This document shows positions 25,372 to 33,883 of a stretch of DNA of 64,000 nt, one piece after another. Source of the stretch: Rhodoglobus sp. (lineage in GTDB: Bacteria > Actinomycetota > Actinomycetes > Actinomycetales > Microbacteriaceae); the NCBI GenBank assembly GCA_025464445.1, contig JAODLY010000037.1, positions 1-64,000 on the forward strand, written 5' to 3'. The position numbers and the translations under genes are program-made. Each line of letters starts with the position of its first letter. The stretch's first letter is position 1. Below the pieces are notes generated by a model. That model ran no database searches. It was not told where the DNA came from and was given only the letters and a program-made list of their open reading frames with translations.

Positions 25372-26322
25372 GTGACCAGGCTGATTATCGATTGCGACAC
25401 GGGAACCGACGATGCCGTCGCGATCATGGCCGCCGTGACGCACCCCGACCTCGATCTGCTCGCGGTCACGACCGTGAACGGCAACGTGCCGCTGTCGAAC
25501 ACGACCGAGAATTCACTCAGGGTGCTCGACCACCTGGGTTCGACAGTGCCCGTGTATGCCGGTTCGCCCCGGCCGATGGTGCGTGCCGATTTTCCCGTCC
25601 CGCGCGACGTGCTCAACGGCGACAAGCCGCAGTTCCAGATCCCATACCTCGACCTGCCCCCTTCGGTGACGCCGGTGCGTGAGCAGGGCGCTGTCGCCTT
25701 CCTCATCGACTACTACATGGACGATGCGAACACCGACACCGTGCTCGTGGCGACCGGCCCGCTCACCAATGTCGCCCTCGCGCTCGCCGCAGAGCCGCGG
25801 TTGGCGCAGCGGATACCCCAACTCGTGCTCATGGGGGGTGCGAGGGGCTGGGGCAACGTCACAGCGGTCGCCGAGTTCAACATCTGGGTGGACCCCGAGG
25901 CCGCCGAATCGGTGCTCTCCGCCGGCATCCGTGATGTCGTCATGGTGCCGCTGGATGCGACCCACAGTGCCCAGGTGAGCCTCGAAGACTGCGACGCTTT
26001 CGACGCGATCGGAACACCGGCGGCCACGGCATCGGCGTCGATCATCAGGCATCGCATCGTGAACTATCCGGATGCAGCCGACGCCGTGCGCCTGACCGCC
26101 CCCGTACATGATGCGATCTGCGTCGCCTTCCTCACCAACCCGGAGGTACTCGAGGAATTCGACAGCTATCCGGTACGGGTCGAGACGGCGGGCACCCACA
26201 CCGTCGGCGAGACGGTGATCGACATGCGCCCGTGGTCGGAGGAACCGCGAAACGCGCGGGTCGCACTGCGCGCGAACGCGCAGGTTTTCGTCAAGTTCCT
26301 CTCAGATGCGTTCTCGTCTTGA
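25372..26322 (+). CDS. Nucleoside hydrolase (IUNH family) 1
   Basis: 316 aa. Calcium-binding and ribose-binding motif near the N-terminus IIDCDTGTDDAVAIMAAV (DxDxGxDD), LMGGA in the middle, EFNIWVDPEAAE for ribose contacts, and the catalytic-region His in APVHDAICVAF. It hydrolyses the N-glycosidic bond of nucleosides to base plus ribose. Start GTG 25372 has a strong AGAGGAAA site. Base specificity is not visible. It ends 224 nt before the ECF transporter genes. Confidence 0.92.
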   Translation: MTRLIIDCDTGTDDAVAIMAAVTHPDLDLLAVTTVNGNVPLSNTTENSLRVLDHLGSTVPVYAGSPRPMVRADFPVPRDVLNGDKPQFQIPYLDLPPSVTPVREQGAVAFLIDYYMDDANTDTVLVATGPLTNVALALAAEPRLAQRIPQLVLMGGARGWGNVTAVAEFNIWVDPEAAESVLSAGIRDVVMVPLDATHSAQVSLEDCDAFDAIGTPAATASASIIRHRIVNYPDAADAVRLTAPVHDAICVAFLTNPEVLEEFDSYPVRVETAGTHTVGETVIDMRPWSEEPRNARVALRANAQVFVKFLSDAFSS

Positions 26323-26546
26323 CCATGTGTTGCGGCGACGAGCATCCTGTGACGCGGGCGATGCCCGCCAGATCCCCGTCCGGCTGGCGGTGACCTCATG
26401 ACACCCATCGAGGTCATCATCACGCGGCCTGACGGTCGGCTCCACGAGAGCACGGGAGGCCGCCCAACATAGACCGACGGCATTCCAGATCCAGGCCGGC
26501 AGCGTTGCCGGTCCATATCCATCACCATCTGAAAGGCAACAACACA
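26323..26546 (+). promoter_or_regulatory. Structured leader upstream of the ECF transporter
   Basis: 224 nt without a gene. Several stems can be drawn: GCGGGC/GCCCGC (26354-26359 with 26363-26368), CCGCCAG/CTGGCGG (26365-26371 with 26384-26390), TGACCTC/GAGGTCA (26391-26397 with 26410-26416), GCGGCCT/AGGCCGC (26424-26430 with 26457-26463) and CCGGCA/TGCCGG (26496-26501 with 26506-26511). The first two share 26365-26368 and so exclude each other, as in an attenuator. A weak TTGACC -35 lies at 26319-26324. No known riboswitch class is recognised. Confidence 0.4.
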
Positions 26547-27263
26547 ATGTCATCTGCCCCCGTTGCATCCGCCCCGATGAAGAGCCGGATAAATCGCAAT
26601 AACCTCCCCACGACCCTCATCGTGACGCTCATCCCCGTCTGCGTGGCGCTCAATATCGTCGGTGGCTACATCGCCTCGGCGCTTCGGCTGCCGGTCTACC
26701 TGGACATGATCGGAACGGCGATCTCGGCAATCGTGCTCGGTCCGTGGTGGGGCGCGCTCGTCGGCGTCCTGACCAATGGCGGGTCCGCTCTCATCAGCGG
26801 CCCGGTCAGCCTCCCGTTCGCGCTCGTCAACGTCGTCGGCGCGCTCCTCTGGGGCTACGGCGTGCGCTCCTGGAAGATGGGCCGCACGATCCCGCGGTTC
26901 TTCCTCCTCAACGTGATCGTCGCCGTGGCGTGCACCATCGTGGCCGCTCCGATCATCGTCCTCGTCTTCGGCGGCGCTACCGGCAACGGAGCGGATGCGC
27001 TCACCGGAACGTTCCTGGCGGTCGGGCAGAACCTGGTCGGCTCCGTGTTTTCGTCGAACATCCTGACGTCATTGGCGGACAAGATCATCGGCGGATTCGT
27101 GGCGTTGGCCATCATCGAGGCGTTACCGAAATCCTTGACGGCGAACATCGACATCGTCAAGGCGACACCGCTCAAGGGCATCCTGCTCGCCGTCGCGGGC
27201 ATCGTCATCGGCGTGCTGATCATCGTGATCTTCCTCGCCATCAACGCGGGCTCCGGAGCCTGA
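26547..27263 (+). CDS. ECF transporter substrate-binding S component
   Basis: 238 aa integral membrane protein with six hydrophobic helices. The N-terminal ALRLPVYLDMIGTAISAIVLG and GALVGVLTNGGSALIS resemble ECF S components; such proteins bind one small nutrient with high affinity. Its substrate is not given by sequence, but the genes on both sides make a nucleoside the strongest candidate. ATG 26547 is preceded by GAAAGG. It is followed by a hairpin and then the two ATPases and the T component, so the whole transporter is encoded together (group I layout). Confidence 0.82.
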   Translation: MSSAPVASAPMKSRINRNNLPTTLIVTLIPVCVALNIVGGYIASALRLPVYLDMIGTAISAIVLGPWWGALVGVLTNGGSALISGPVSLPFALVNVVGALLWGYGVRSWKMGRTIPRFFLLNVIVAVACTIVAAPIIVLVFGGATGNGADALTGTFLAVGQNLVGSVFSSNILTSLADKIIGGFVALAIIEALPKSLTANIDIVKATPLKGILLAVAGIVIGVLIIVIFLAINAGSGA

Positions 27264-27279
27264 CGAACCACAACTGACG

Positions 27280-27315
27280 CCGGGGATGACACGCGACACC
27301 GCGCGTCATCCCCGG
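27280..27315 (+). terminator. Intercistronic hairpin between S and A genes
   Basis: CCGGGGATGAC (27280-27290) pairs perfectly with GTCATCCCCGG (27305-27315) and the stem can extend inward. The ATPase ribosome-binding site AAGGAGAG follows at once. It may partly terminate transcription or protect the S-component mRNA, making more S protein than ATPase. Confidence 0.6.
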
Positions 27316-27328
27316 TCCAAGGAGAGCA

Positions 27329-28195
27329 ATGCCTGAGCCAATCATTATTTTCGACGACGTCACGTACACCTACCCGGGAACGGAGGAGCCAGCGCTCCAC
27401 TCGATCTCGTTCCAGATCGAGCCAGGCGAATACGTCGCGATTCTCGGCCTCAACGGGGCGGGCAAGACCACCACCGGCTTGTGCGTCAACGGGGTCGTGC
27501 CCACGATGCTCGGCGGCGAGCTGACCGGCAAGGTCACCGTCGGCGGGCTCGACGTGGCCGATTACCCGGTGCGTGAGATGTCGAAACTTGTCGGGATGGT
27601 CTTCGACAACCCCGAATTCCAGATGAGCCAGATGTCCGCGGCCGAGGAGGTCGCCCTAGGCCTGGAGAATGCCGGCGTCCCATATGAGGAGATGATGCGG
27701 ATCATCCCCGAAACCCTCGAACTCGTCGGCCTGGCCGGCTTCGAGGAGCGCTCGCCCCTCGCCCTGTCGGGCGGGCAGCAGCAGCGCCTCGCCATCGCGG
27801 CCGTGCTCGCGATGAAGCCGCAGATCCTGATCATGGACGAGCCAACCTCGAACCTCGACCCGATCGGCAAGCAGGAGGTGTTCGACATGGCGGCCAAGCT
27901 CAACCGCGAGCGCGGGATGACCGTGATCGTGATCGAGCACGAAGTCGAAGTCATGGCGCGCTACGCCGACCGGGTGATCGTGCTCGAGGCCGGGCGGATC
28001 GTCATGAACGGAACCCCGCAGGAGATCTTCGGACGAGTCGATGAACTCGCCGCCCTCAAGCTGCGGGTTCCGGCGGCTGCCGAACTCGCGAAGGTGCTCG
28101 GCTCGGAGTACGGCCTCTGGAAGGGACCGGCCCCCATCACCACCGAACCCGCCGTCAAGGCGATCAACGAACTGCTGGGAGCGAACCGTGGCTGA
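27329..28195 (+). CDS. ECF transporter ATPase A1 (EcfA/CbiO type)
   Basis: 288 aa ABC ATPase with all motifs: Walker A GLNGAGKTT, Q-loop VFDNPEFQM, signature LSGGQQQR, Walker B ILIMDEPTSNLD and switch His in IVIEHEVE. The C-terminal extension of about 60 residues is typical of ECF ATPases. It pairs with the A2 ATPase whose gene overlaps it by 8 nt. Strong ribosome-binding site AAGGAGAG before ATG 27329. Confidence 0.93.
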   Translation: MPEPIIIFDDVTYTYPGTEEPALHSISFQIEPGEYVAILGLNGAGKTTTGLCVNGVVPTMLGGELTGKVTVGGLDVADYPVREMSKLVGMVFDNPEFQMSQMSAAEEVALGLENAGVPYEEMMRIIPETLELVGLAGFEERSPLALSGGQQQRLAIAAVLAMKPQILIMDEPTSNLDPIGKQEVFDMAAKLNRERGMTVIVIEHEVEVMARYADRVIVLEAGRIVMNGTPQEIFGRVDELAALKLRVPAAAELAKVLGSEYGLWKGPAPITTEPAVKAINELLGANRG

Positions 28196-29075
28196 GACCA
28201 TCCAGGGCCAGGGCGGCCTCGCCATCGATGTCCGCCAGGCGCGCTACGTCTATCCGAGCGGCAACGTCGTCGCCCTCGGCGGTGTCGACCTCGCGGTCGA
28301 GCACGGCGAGATCATCGGGATCATCGGCCAGAACGGGTCGGGCAAGACGACGCTCACCAAGCTCTTCAACGGCCTGCTCAAGCCCACGTCAGGCTCGGTG
28401 ATCATCAACGGCATCGACACCGCCAAGCGCACTGTGCAGCAGATGGCGCCGCACGTCGGATATGTCTTCCAGAATCCGAACCACCAACTCTTCGCGCGCA
28501 CCGTGCAGATGGAACTGGAGTTCGGTCCGAGGAACATCGGTGTTCCGGAGGACCAGATTGCCGAGCGGGTCGCGGAGGCCGTCGAATTCTTCGGGCTGCA
28601 GGAGTTCGTTGAAGAGCATCCCTACCGCGTCAGCTTTCCGGTGCGCAAGCTCGTCGGCATCGCGTCGATCGTCGCCATGCGACCACCGATCATCATCTTC
28701 GACGAACCGTCGACCGGCCAGGACCACAACACCACCCACATCATCAACGGGCTCATGCGCCGCCTGCGCGAGCAGGGCACCACGGTGGTCTGCGTTTCCC
28801 ACGACATGCCGCTGCTGGCCGACGTCGTGGAGCGGGTGATCGTGATGAAGAGCACCGAGATCATTGCGGACGCCTCGCCTCGCGAAGTGTTCGCGGACAA
28901 GGCGCTCATGGCCAGGACGAACCTCCAGGCCCCGCAGGTAACCGAGATCGCCCTCGAAACGGTGGTTCCTCTCGGCGGGCCTGTTGCCTTGACCACCGAG
29001 GAACTCGCCGCAGACATTGCGAGCCGGGCCGGCAGCAAATCGAAAACGTCGCGCTCCTCCGCGACCGTGCGCTGA
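28188..29075 (+). CDS. ECF transporter ATPase A2 with degenerate signature
   Basis: 295 aa. Walker A GQNGSGKTT, Q-loop VFQNPNHQLF, Walker B IIIFDEPSTGQD and switch His VSHDMP are intact. At residues 148-155 the ABC signature LSGGQxxR is replaced by VSFPVRKL, so the ATP site formed by A1's Walker A and A2's signature is probably weak or inactive, while the opposite site keeps all residues. The C-terminal tail is Ser/Ala/Lys-rich. GTG 28188 overlaps the A1 gene. Confidence 0.9.
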   Translation: MAETIQGQGGLAIDVRQARYVYPSGNVVALGGVDLAVEHGEIIGIIGQNGSGKTTLTKLFNGLLKPTSGSVIINGIDTAKRTVQQMAPHVGYVFQNPNHQLFARTVQMELEFGPRNIGVPEDQIAERVAEAVEFFGLQEFVEEHPYRVSFPVRKLVGIASIVAMRPPIIIFDEPSTGQDHNTTHIINGLMRRLREQGTTVVCVSHDMPLLADVVERVIVMKSTEIIADASPREVFADKALMARTNLQAPQVTEIALETVVPLGGPVALTTEELAADIASRAGSKSKTSRSSATVR

Positions 29076-29089
29076 GAGAAGGACACGAC

Positions 29090-29983
29090 ATGTCGATGCA
29101 AGCAGCACTGCCTATCGCGATGATCCCGGGAAACTCGATCATCCACCGCATCAACCCCCTCGCCAAGCTGGTGTGGGTCGTGGGATACGTCGTTCTCGCG
29201 TTCTCGACGCAGAACATCATCATCCTGTACTCGATGGCCGCGTTCGCCCTGCTCCTGGCACCGATCGCGGGCGTGACGAGGCCATTGCTGAAGGGCGCGC
29301 TCATCCTCGTTCCGGTGGGCTCGTCTCTCCTGGCCCTGCAGATCATCGCCCCGGCGGTCGAGCGCCCCTGGACAATCGTCGACCAGCTCGGACCGCTGTC
29401 GCTCTACGGCGACGGCGTCTACTACGGCTTCGTGCTGCTCGGCCGGATCGTGGCATCCCTGCTGCTCGCCCTCATCATGGTGATGACGACCCACCCGAGC
29501 GATCTCTTCACCTCGTTCGCCAAGTTGAAGGTGCCGTACACCCTCAATTTCATGCTCGCGATGACGCTGCAACTCATCCCCGTGTTCCAGCGCGAGGTCG
29601 GCATCATCATGAGCGCACAGAAGTCGAGGGGCATGAAGGGGAGCGGTTTCTCGGCGGTGCTGCCGAGCTTCGTGCCCGTATTCGTGGGAGCTATCGAGCG
29701 CGTGCAGCAGCTGTCGATCTCCCTCGAGTCCAGGGGGTTCGGCTCCAACGGCATCAAGACCAGCTACCGCCAGGTCAAGGGTCGTCCGAGCGACTGGGTT
29801 ATCGGCATTATCGGCGTGCTTGTCGTGGCTTACCTCTCGACGATCTCGATCATGAGGGGCACTTGGAGCCTCGCGACGGAGATCACCTTCTCGCCGCTCT
29901 TCGTGCTCGTTACGTTCCTGGTCGCGGCGTCGCTGTTCGCGTGCGTCGTGCTCGCCGCGGTGTTGTTCTCATTCAAGAAATAG
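29090..29983 (+). CDS. ECF transporter transmembrane T component
   Basis: 297 aa EcfT. N-terminal membrane helices begin near residue 28, followed by the cytoplasmic coupling-helix region with two x-R-G motifs (KSRGMKG and ESRGFGSNG) that insert into the two ATPases, then C-terminal helices. IPGNSIIHRINPLAKLVW at the N-terminus is a family hallmark. It sits 14 nt after A2 and completes the transporter. A short GCCGG/CCGGC hairpin (29983-29996) follows the stop. Confidence 0.92.
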   Translation: MSMQAALPIAMIPGNSIIHRINPLAKLVWVVGYVVLAFSTQNIIILYSMAAFALLLAPIAGVTRPLLKGALILVPVGSSLLALQIIAPAVERPWTIVDQLGPLSLYGDGVYYGFVLLGRIVASLLLALIMVMTTHPSDLFTSFAKLKVPYTLNFMLAMTLQLIPVFQREVGIIMSAQKSRGMKGSGFSAVLPSFVPVFVGAIERVQQLSISLESRGFGSNGIKTSYRQVKGRPSDWVIGIIGVLVVAYLSTISIMRGTWSLATEITFSPLFVLVTFLVAASLFACVVLAAVLFSFKK

Positions 29984-30022
29984 CCGGCCTTCCGGCCTGC
30001 GCACTACAGAAAGTGATTCACC

Positions 30023-30805
30023 ATGCCCACGCTTGACCAAGCAGAACGCCAGCACCACATCCAGGTCGCCCCCGGTGAGGTCGGTCGTTATGTCTTCCTG
30101 CCGGGGGACCCAGGTCGCTGCGAACCCATCGCCCGGTTATTCGATGACGCGAGGCTGGTCGCGAAGAACCGCGAGTACGAGACCTGGACGGGCACGCTCG
30201 ACGGCGAGACCGTTTCGGTGACCTCCACCGGCATCGGGTGCCCATCCGCCGCGATAGCGATGGAGGAGCTGGTCAAGGTCGGCGCAGACACGTTCGTTCG
30301 GGTTGGCACCTCCGGGGCCATGCAGCCCGAGATCCAGCCCGGCGACCTCGGCGTTATCAACGCGGCGATCAGGGACGAGGGCACAACCCTGCACTATCTC
30401 CCCGTGGAATTCCCGGCCGTAGCCGACCTCGATGTCACGAGGGCACTCGCGATCGGTGCGAGATCTCTCGGCAAGACCGTGCACATCGGCGTATCCCAGT
30501 CGAAGGACTCATTCTTCGGCCAGCACGAGCCCGGGCGTATGCCCGTCGCCCGCCGCCTCCAGGAGCGGTGGGCGGCGTGGATGGCAGGCGGTGCGATCTG
30601 CTCGGAGATGGAGGCGGCGGCCCTCTACATCGTCGCGGCAACCCTGCGCGTGCGCGCGGGCGGAATCATGATGATCATGGGCCACCACGACCAATCGCCC
30701 ATGACCGAGGCCGAGATCGAACGCGGATCGCTGGACAACCTGCTGCCTGCCGCTATCGCAGGCATGCGAGAACTCATCGCTCGTGACAGGGAGGCCCTCG
30801 CGTGA
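30023..30805 (+). CDS. Nucleoside phosphorylase 1 (uridine-phosphorylase-like)
   Basis: 260 aa, nucleoside phosphorylase I (hexameric PNP/Udp) fold. PGDPGR near the N-terminus binds phosphate, VRVGTSGAMQP matches the Udp signature (RIGTTGAIQP in E. coli), and SEMEAAAL gives the ribose-binding Met-Glu. In the base pocket, GQHEPGR (Gln167) parallels the uracil-binding Gln of E. coli Udp. It would release base and (deoxy)ribose-1-phosphate. Followed by a close paralogue with a 4-nt overlap. Confidence 0.9.
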   Translation: MPTLDQAERQHHIQVAPGEVGRYVFLPGDPGRCEPIARLFDDARLVAKNREYETWTGTLDGETVSVTSTGIGCPSAAIAMEELVKVGADTFVRVGTSGAMQPEIQPGDLGVINAAIRDEGTTLHYLPVEFPAVADLDVTRALAIGARSLGKTVHIGVSQSKDSFFGQHEPGRMPVARRLQERWAAWMAGGAICSEMEAAALYIVAATLRVRAGGIMMIMGHHDQSPMTEAEIERGSLDNLLPAAIAGMRELIARDREALA

Positions 30806-31563
30806 GCGTTCATGACGCGGACGCCCAGTACCACATCCAGTTGCGGGAGGGCGATGTCGGCCGCTATGTGCTGCTGCCAGGCGACCCCGGCCGCTGTGAG
30901 CCGATCGCCGCATTGTTCGACGACTCGGTGCACGTCGCCTCCAATCGGGAGTACACCACCTGGACGGGTTCCCTGGATGGCGTGAAGGTGAGCGTGGTGT
31001 CGACGGGTATCGGATCGCCTTCGACGGCGATTGCCGTCGAAGAACTGATGAAGCTGGGCGCTGACACGTTCATCCGGGTCGGTACATCGGGAGCAATGCA
31101 GCCGGGGACCCCGTCTGGCCAGCTCGCCGTGGTGACGGCTGCCATCCGCGATGAGGGCACGACGAGCCATTACCTGCCCATCGAATTCCCCGCGGTCGCG
31201 CACCCCCAGGTGGTGGATGCCCTCGCCGAGGCCGCACGCACGCTCGGGGCGTCATACCGGCTGGGCGTCTCGCAGACGAAGGACTCGTTCTACGGCGAGG
31301 TGGAACCCGACAGGATGCCCATGCCGGATCGGCTTCACGACCGTTGGAGCGCATTCATCGCGGGTGGGGCGATCTGCTCGGAGATGGAGGCGGCAGCGCT
31401 CTTCGTGCTCGGCTCCATCCACCGCGTGCGCACAGGTGGAATCATGCACATGTGGTCGGAGGGCGGCGACGCGGATGAGGACCGCCGCACGCTGCTGCGC
31501 ACCTCGGTTGAGGCACTGCGGGTACTCATCCGTCAGGATGCGCAGGGCCGGCAATGGCCCTGA
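30802..31563 (+). CDS. Nucleoside phosphorylase 2 (paralogue)
   Basis: 253 aa, aligns with phosphorylase 1 over its whole length (PGDPGRCEPIA, VGTSGAMQP, ICSEMEAAALF). The base-pocket segment is GEVEPDR instead of GQHEPGR, placing Glu166 where the uracil-binding Gln stands, and the C-terminal loop differs (MWSEGGDADED versus MGHHDQSPMT). These changes suggest a different base preference, possibly purines. GTG overlaps the stop of the first copy. Confidence 0.88.
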   Translation: MSVHDADAQYHIQLREGDVGRYVLLPGDPGRCEPIAALFDDSVHVASNREYTTWTGSLDGVKVSVVSTGIGSPSTAIAVEELMKLGADTFIRVGTSGAMQPGTPSGQLAVVTAAIRDEGTTSHYLPIEFPAVAHPQVVDALAEAARTLGASYRLGVSQTKDSFYGEVEPDRMPMPDRLHDRWSAFIAGGAICSEMEAAALFVLGSIHRVRTGGIMHMWSEGGDADEDRRTLLRTSVEALRVLIRQDAQGRQWP

Positions 31564-32870
31564 GTGCGGATGTCGCCCGGCTTGCCGCGGCGATGCCCGA
31601 ATACGCCACCCGAATGTCTTCGCACCAGCGCAGGAATTTCCTGCTGCTGATGCTCGACGGGGCGACGTTCTCGTTCGCGATCTCACTGCTTTCCGAGACG
31701 ACGATCCTGCCGGCGTTCGTGCAGGCACTCACGGGAAGCTCAGTGCTCGTCGGTCTCGTCGCGGCGACCTACGCGATCGGCCATTACCTGCCGCAGCTGC
31801 TCGGCGCCCACTTGGGGCGCGGGCGGGCGCGGCGCAAGCCGCTGCTGCTGGCGATCGTGATCTCTGAGCGTGTCGGGATCCTCGCCATCGCGATCACCGC
31901 CCAGTTGATCGGTGTGGTCGACTCCGGCACCGTCGTGCTCCTGTTCTTTCTTGCTTTCTGCGTTTACGCGGTCACGACCGGTCTCATCGGGCCGGTCTAC
32001 GGCGATTTCGTGGCGAAGGCCCTCACGCGGGGCCGAGGATGGTTCTACGGGATCACCCAGCTCTTCGGGGGCGTGCTCGGCTTCAGCGCGGCTCTCGTGG
32101 CCGAATCGATCATCAAGTCCCACCCGTTCCCTGGGGGGATCCAACTGTGCTTCTGGATATGCTTCGCCCTCTCCTTCCTCTCGATCGTGTTCGTCGCGAG
32201 CCTGAAAGAGGAGCCGTACCCCAACGTCGAGGCGCGCCCCTCGCTCCTGGCGACGTTCGCCGAGATTCCCGCGATCCTGAGGGGCGACAGGTCCTACGCG
32301 CGTTACCTCGTAGCCCGTTCGGTGCTCGCACTGGCAACGCTTGGCGTTGGCTTCGTCGCCGTCAATGGGATCGCGACGGTGCTGCGCCCGTCGGATGCCG
32401 CACTGCTCGCAGCGGTCTTCATCCTCTCGCAGGCCGTGCTCGGCTTCGCCGTCGGCCTCGCCGGTAACTACCTGGGCTTCAAGGTCGTCGTCATTCTCGG
32501 GGGGATACTGCTGGCGGCCGGCATGGCCGGCGCCATGATCGCCGACTCGGTGCCCGCCTACCTGCTGGTGTTCGTCGCGCTGGGCGGAGCCAACGCGGTG
32601 ACGATCATCGCCGACCCGAACATGTCGATCGAGTTCGCTCCGCCGGATCGCACGAGCCTGTACCTCGGCACGACCTCGACACTGCTCGCGCCGTTCTTCG
32701 TGCTGGGGCCGCTGATCGCGGGCGTCGCCGCCGGTGCGCTGGGCTATCCGGTCGTCTTCGCGGCCGCGGGCGTGCTGGCCATCGCTGGGGTGCTGCTGGC
32801 GCTCAGGGTGAAGGAACCGCGCCGGATCGAGATCGTGGAGGCCTACGGTCAACCGGGGGCGCTCCCGTGA
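31554..32870 (+). CDS. MFS transporter in the nucleoside operon
   Basis: 438 aa with 12 hydrophobic helices; a short N-terminal cytoplasmic stretch, then LLLMLDGATFSFAISLLSE, and a loop with LGRGRARRKPLLL. The middle loop is about 35 residues. It overlaps the preceding phosphorylase by 10 nt and the next hydrolase by 4 nt, so it is an integral operon member; it could export a free base or import a second nucleoside. No subgroup recognised. Confidence 0.85.
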   Translation: MALSADVARLAAAMPEYATRMSSHQRRNFLLLMLDGATFSFAISLLSETTILPAFVQALTGSSVLVGLVAATYAIGHYLPQLLGAHLGRGRARRKPLLLAIVISERVGILAIAITAQLIGVVDSGTVVLLFFLAFCVYAVTTGLIGPVYGDFVAKALTRGRGWFYGITQLFGGVLGFSAALVAESIIKSHPFPGGIQLCFWICFALSFLSIVFVASLKEEPYPNVEARPSLLATFAEIPAILRGDRSYARYLVARSVLALATLGVGFVAVNGIATVLRPSDAALLAAVFILSQAVLGFAVGLAGNYLGFKVVVILGGILLAAGMAGAMIADSVPAYLLVFVALGGANAVTIIADPNMSIEFAPPDRTSLYLGTTSTLLAPFFVLGPLIAGVAAGALGYPVVFAAAGVLAIAGVLLALRVKEPRRIEIVEAYGQPGALP

Positions 32871-33820
32871 GTGGCGACATGACCCGTCGCATGATCATCG
32901 ATACCGACACGGCTGCTGACGACAGCTTTGCCCTCCTGGTCGGGCTGCTGCATCCGCGGGCCAGCATCGAGGCCATCACGATCGTCTCGGGGAATGTCGA
33001 TTTCGACCAGCAGGTGCAGAACGCGCTCATCACCGTCGAGGCGGCCGGCCGGTCGGGGGAGGTGCCCGTTCATCTCGGTGCGCGGGTGCCGATGGCGCGC
33101 CCATGGTACGCGGCGAGTGCCCACGGGGATGGCAAGGGAAACCATGACTTCCCGGCGCCGGCGCAGCTGCCGAGCGACGAGGGCGCCGCCGAGGCGATAG
33201 CGCGCATCGTCCGCGAGAACCCCGGGGAGATCGACATCCTCGCGATCGGACCGCTGACCAATATCGCGACGGCGGTGCTGCTCGACCGAGAGCTCGCGTC
33301 CAACGTGCGGCAGCTGTGGATCATGGGCGGCTGCGACAACTCGGTCGGCAACGTGACGGCGGCGGCGGAATACAACTTCTACGTCGATCCTGAGGCTGCG
33401 GACATCGTGCTGCGTGCGGGATTCGACGTGACAATCGTCACGTGGACGATCACCCTCGCGCAGGCGCTCTGGACGCGTGACCAGCTCGACGAGATCCGCT
33501 CCATCGGCACGTCGCTGTCCGACTTCTTCACCATCCTGGACACCCCGAACCTCGAGTACAACGAGGGGGTCGCCATCATGGGCAGCACTCACCCCGACTC
33601 GCTCACCGCGATGTTGCTGGTGCAGCCGGAGCTCATCCTGCGCTCGTCGAGGCAGTTCGTCGCCGTCGAGCACGTCAGCGACCTGACCCGCGGTTACTCC
33701 CTTTTCGACCGCCGCGCGGCCAGGAATGCGCCGAATGCGACGGTCATCGATGAGATCGACGCCACCGGCTTCTTCGAGGCATACAAGGCACTCCTCACCA
33801 GCGGCAGGCACACCGGCTGA
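32867..33820 (+). CDS. Nucleoside hydrolase (IUNH family) 2
   Basis: 317 aa. N-terminal MIIDTDTAADDSFALLVG is a DxDxxxDD variant lacking the usual Gly, followed by GPLTNIATAVLL, IMGGC, EYNFYVDPEAAD and a C-terminal STHPDSLTA with His-Pro-Asp. It belongs to a different branch from hydrolase 1. Predicted to split nucleosides to base and ribose. Last gene before the SorC promoter region. Confidence 0.88.
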   Translation: MSGDMTRRMIIDTDTAADDSFALLVGLLHPRASIEAITIVSGNVDFDQQVQNALITVEAAGRSGEVPVHLGARVPMARPWYAASAHGDGKGNHDFPAPAQLPSDEGAAEAIARIVRENPGEIDILAIGPLTNIATAVLLDRELASNVRQLWIMGGCDNSVGNVTAAAEYNFYVDPEAADIVLRAGFDVTIVTWTITLAQALWTRDQLDEIRSIGTSLSDFFTILDTPNLEYNEGVAIMGSTHPDSLTAMLLVQPELILRSSRQFVAVEHVSDLTRGYSLFDRRAARNAPNATVIDEIDATGFFEAYKALLTSGRHTG

Positions 33821-33853
33821 GGCGCGCGCGTGTGCGAGCGGCGAGCCAGAGTA

Positions 33854-33867
33854 TGCTCATATGAGCA
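33854..33867. promoter_or_regulatory. Operator 2, TGCTCATATGAGCA (SorC site)
   Basis: Perfect 14-bp palindrome, 16 nt upstream of the -35 of the sorC promoter. It differs at one base from the site at 22896. A second small palindrome ACATATGT lies at 33877-33884. Confidence 0.65.
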
Positions 33868-33883
33868 GACGGCGCCACATATG

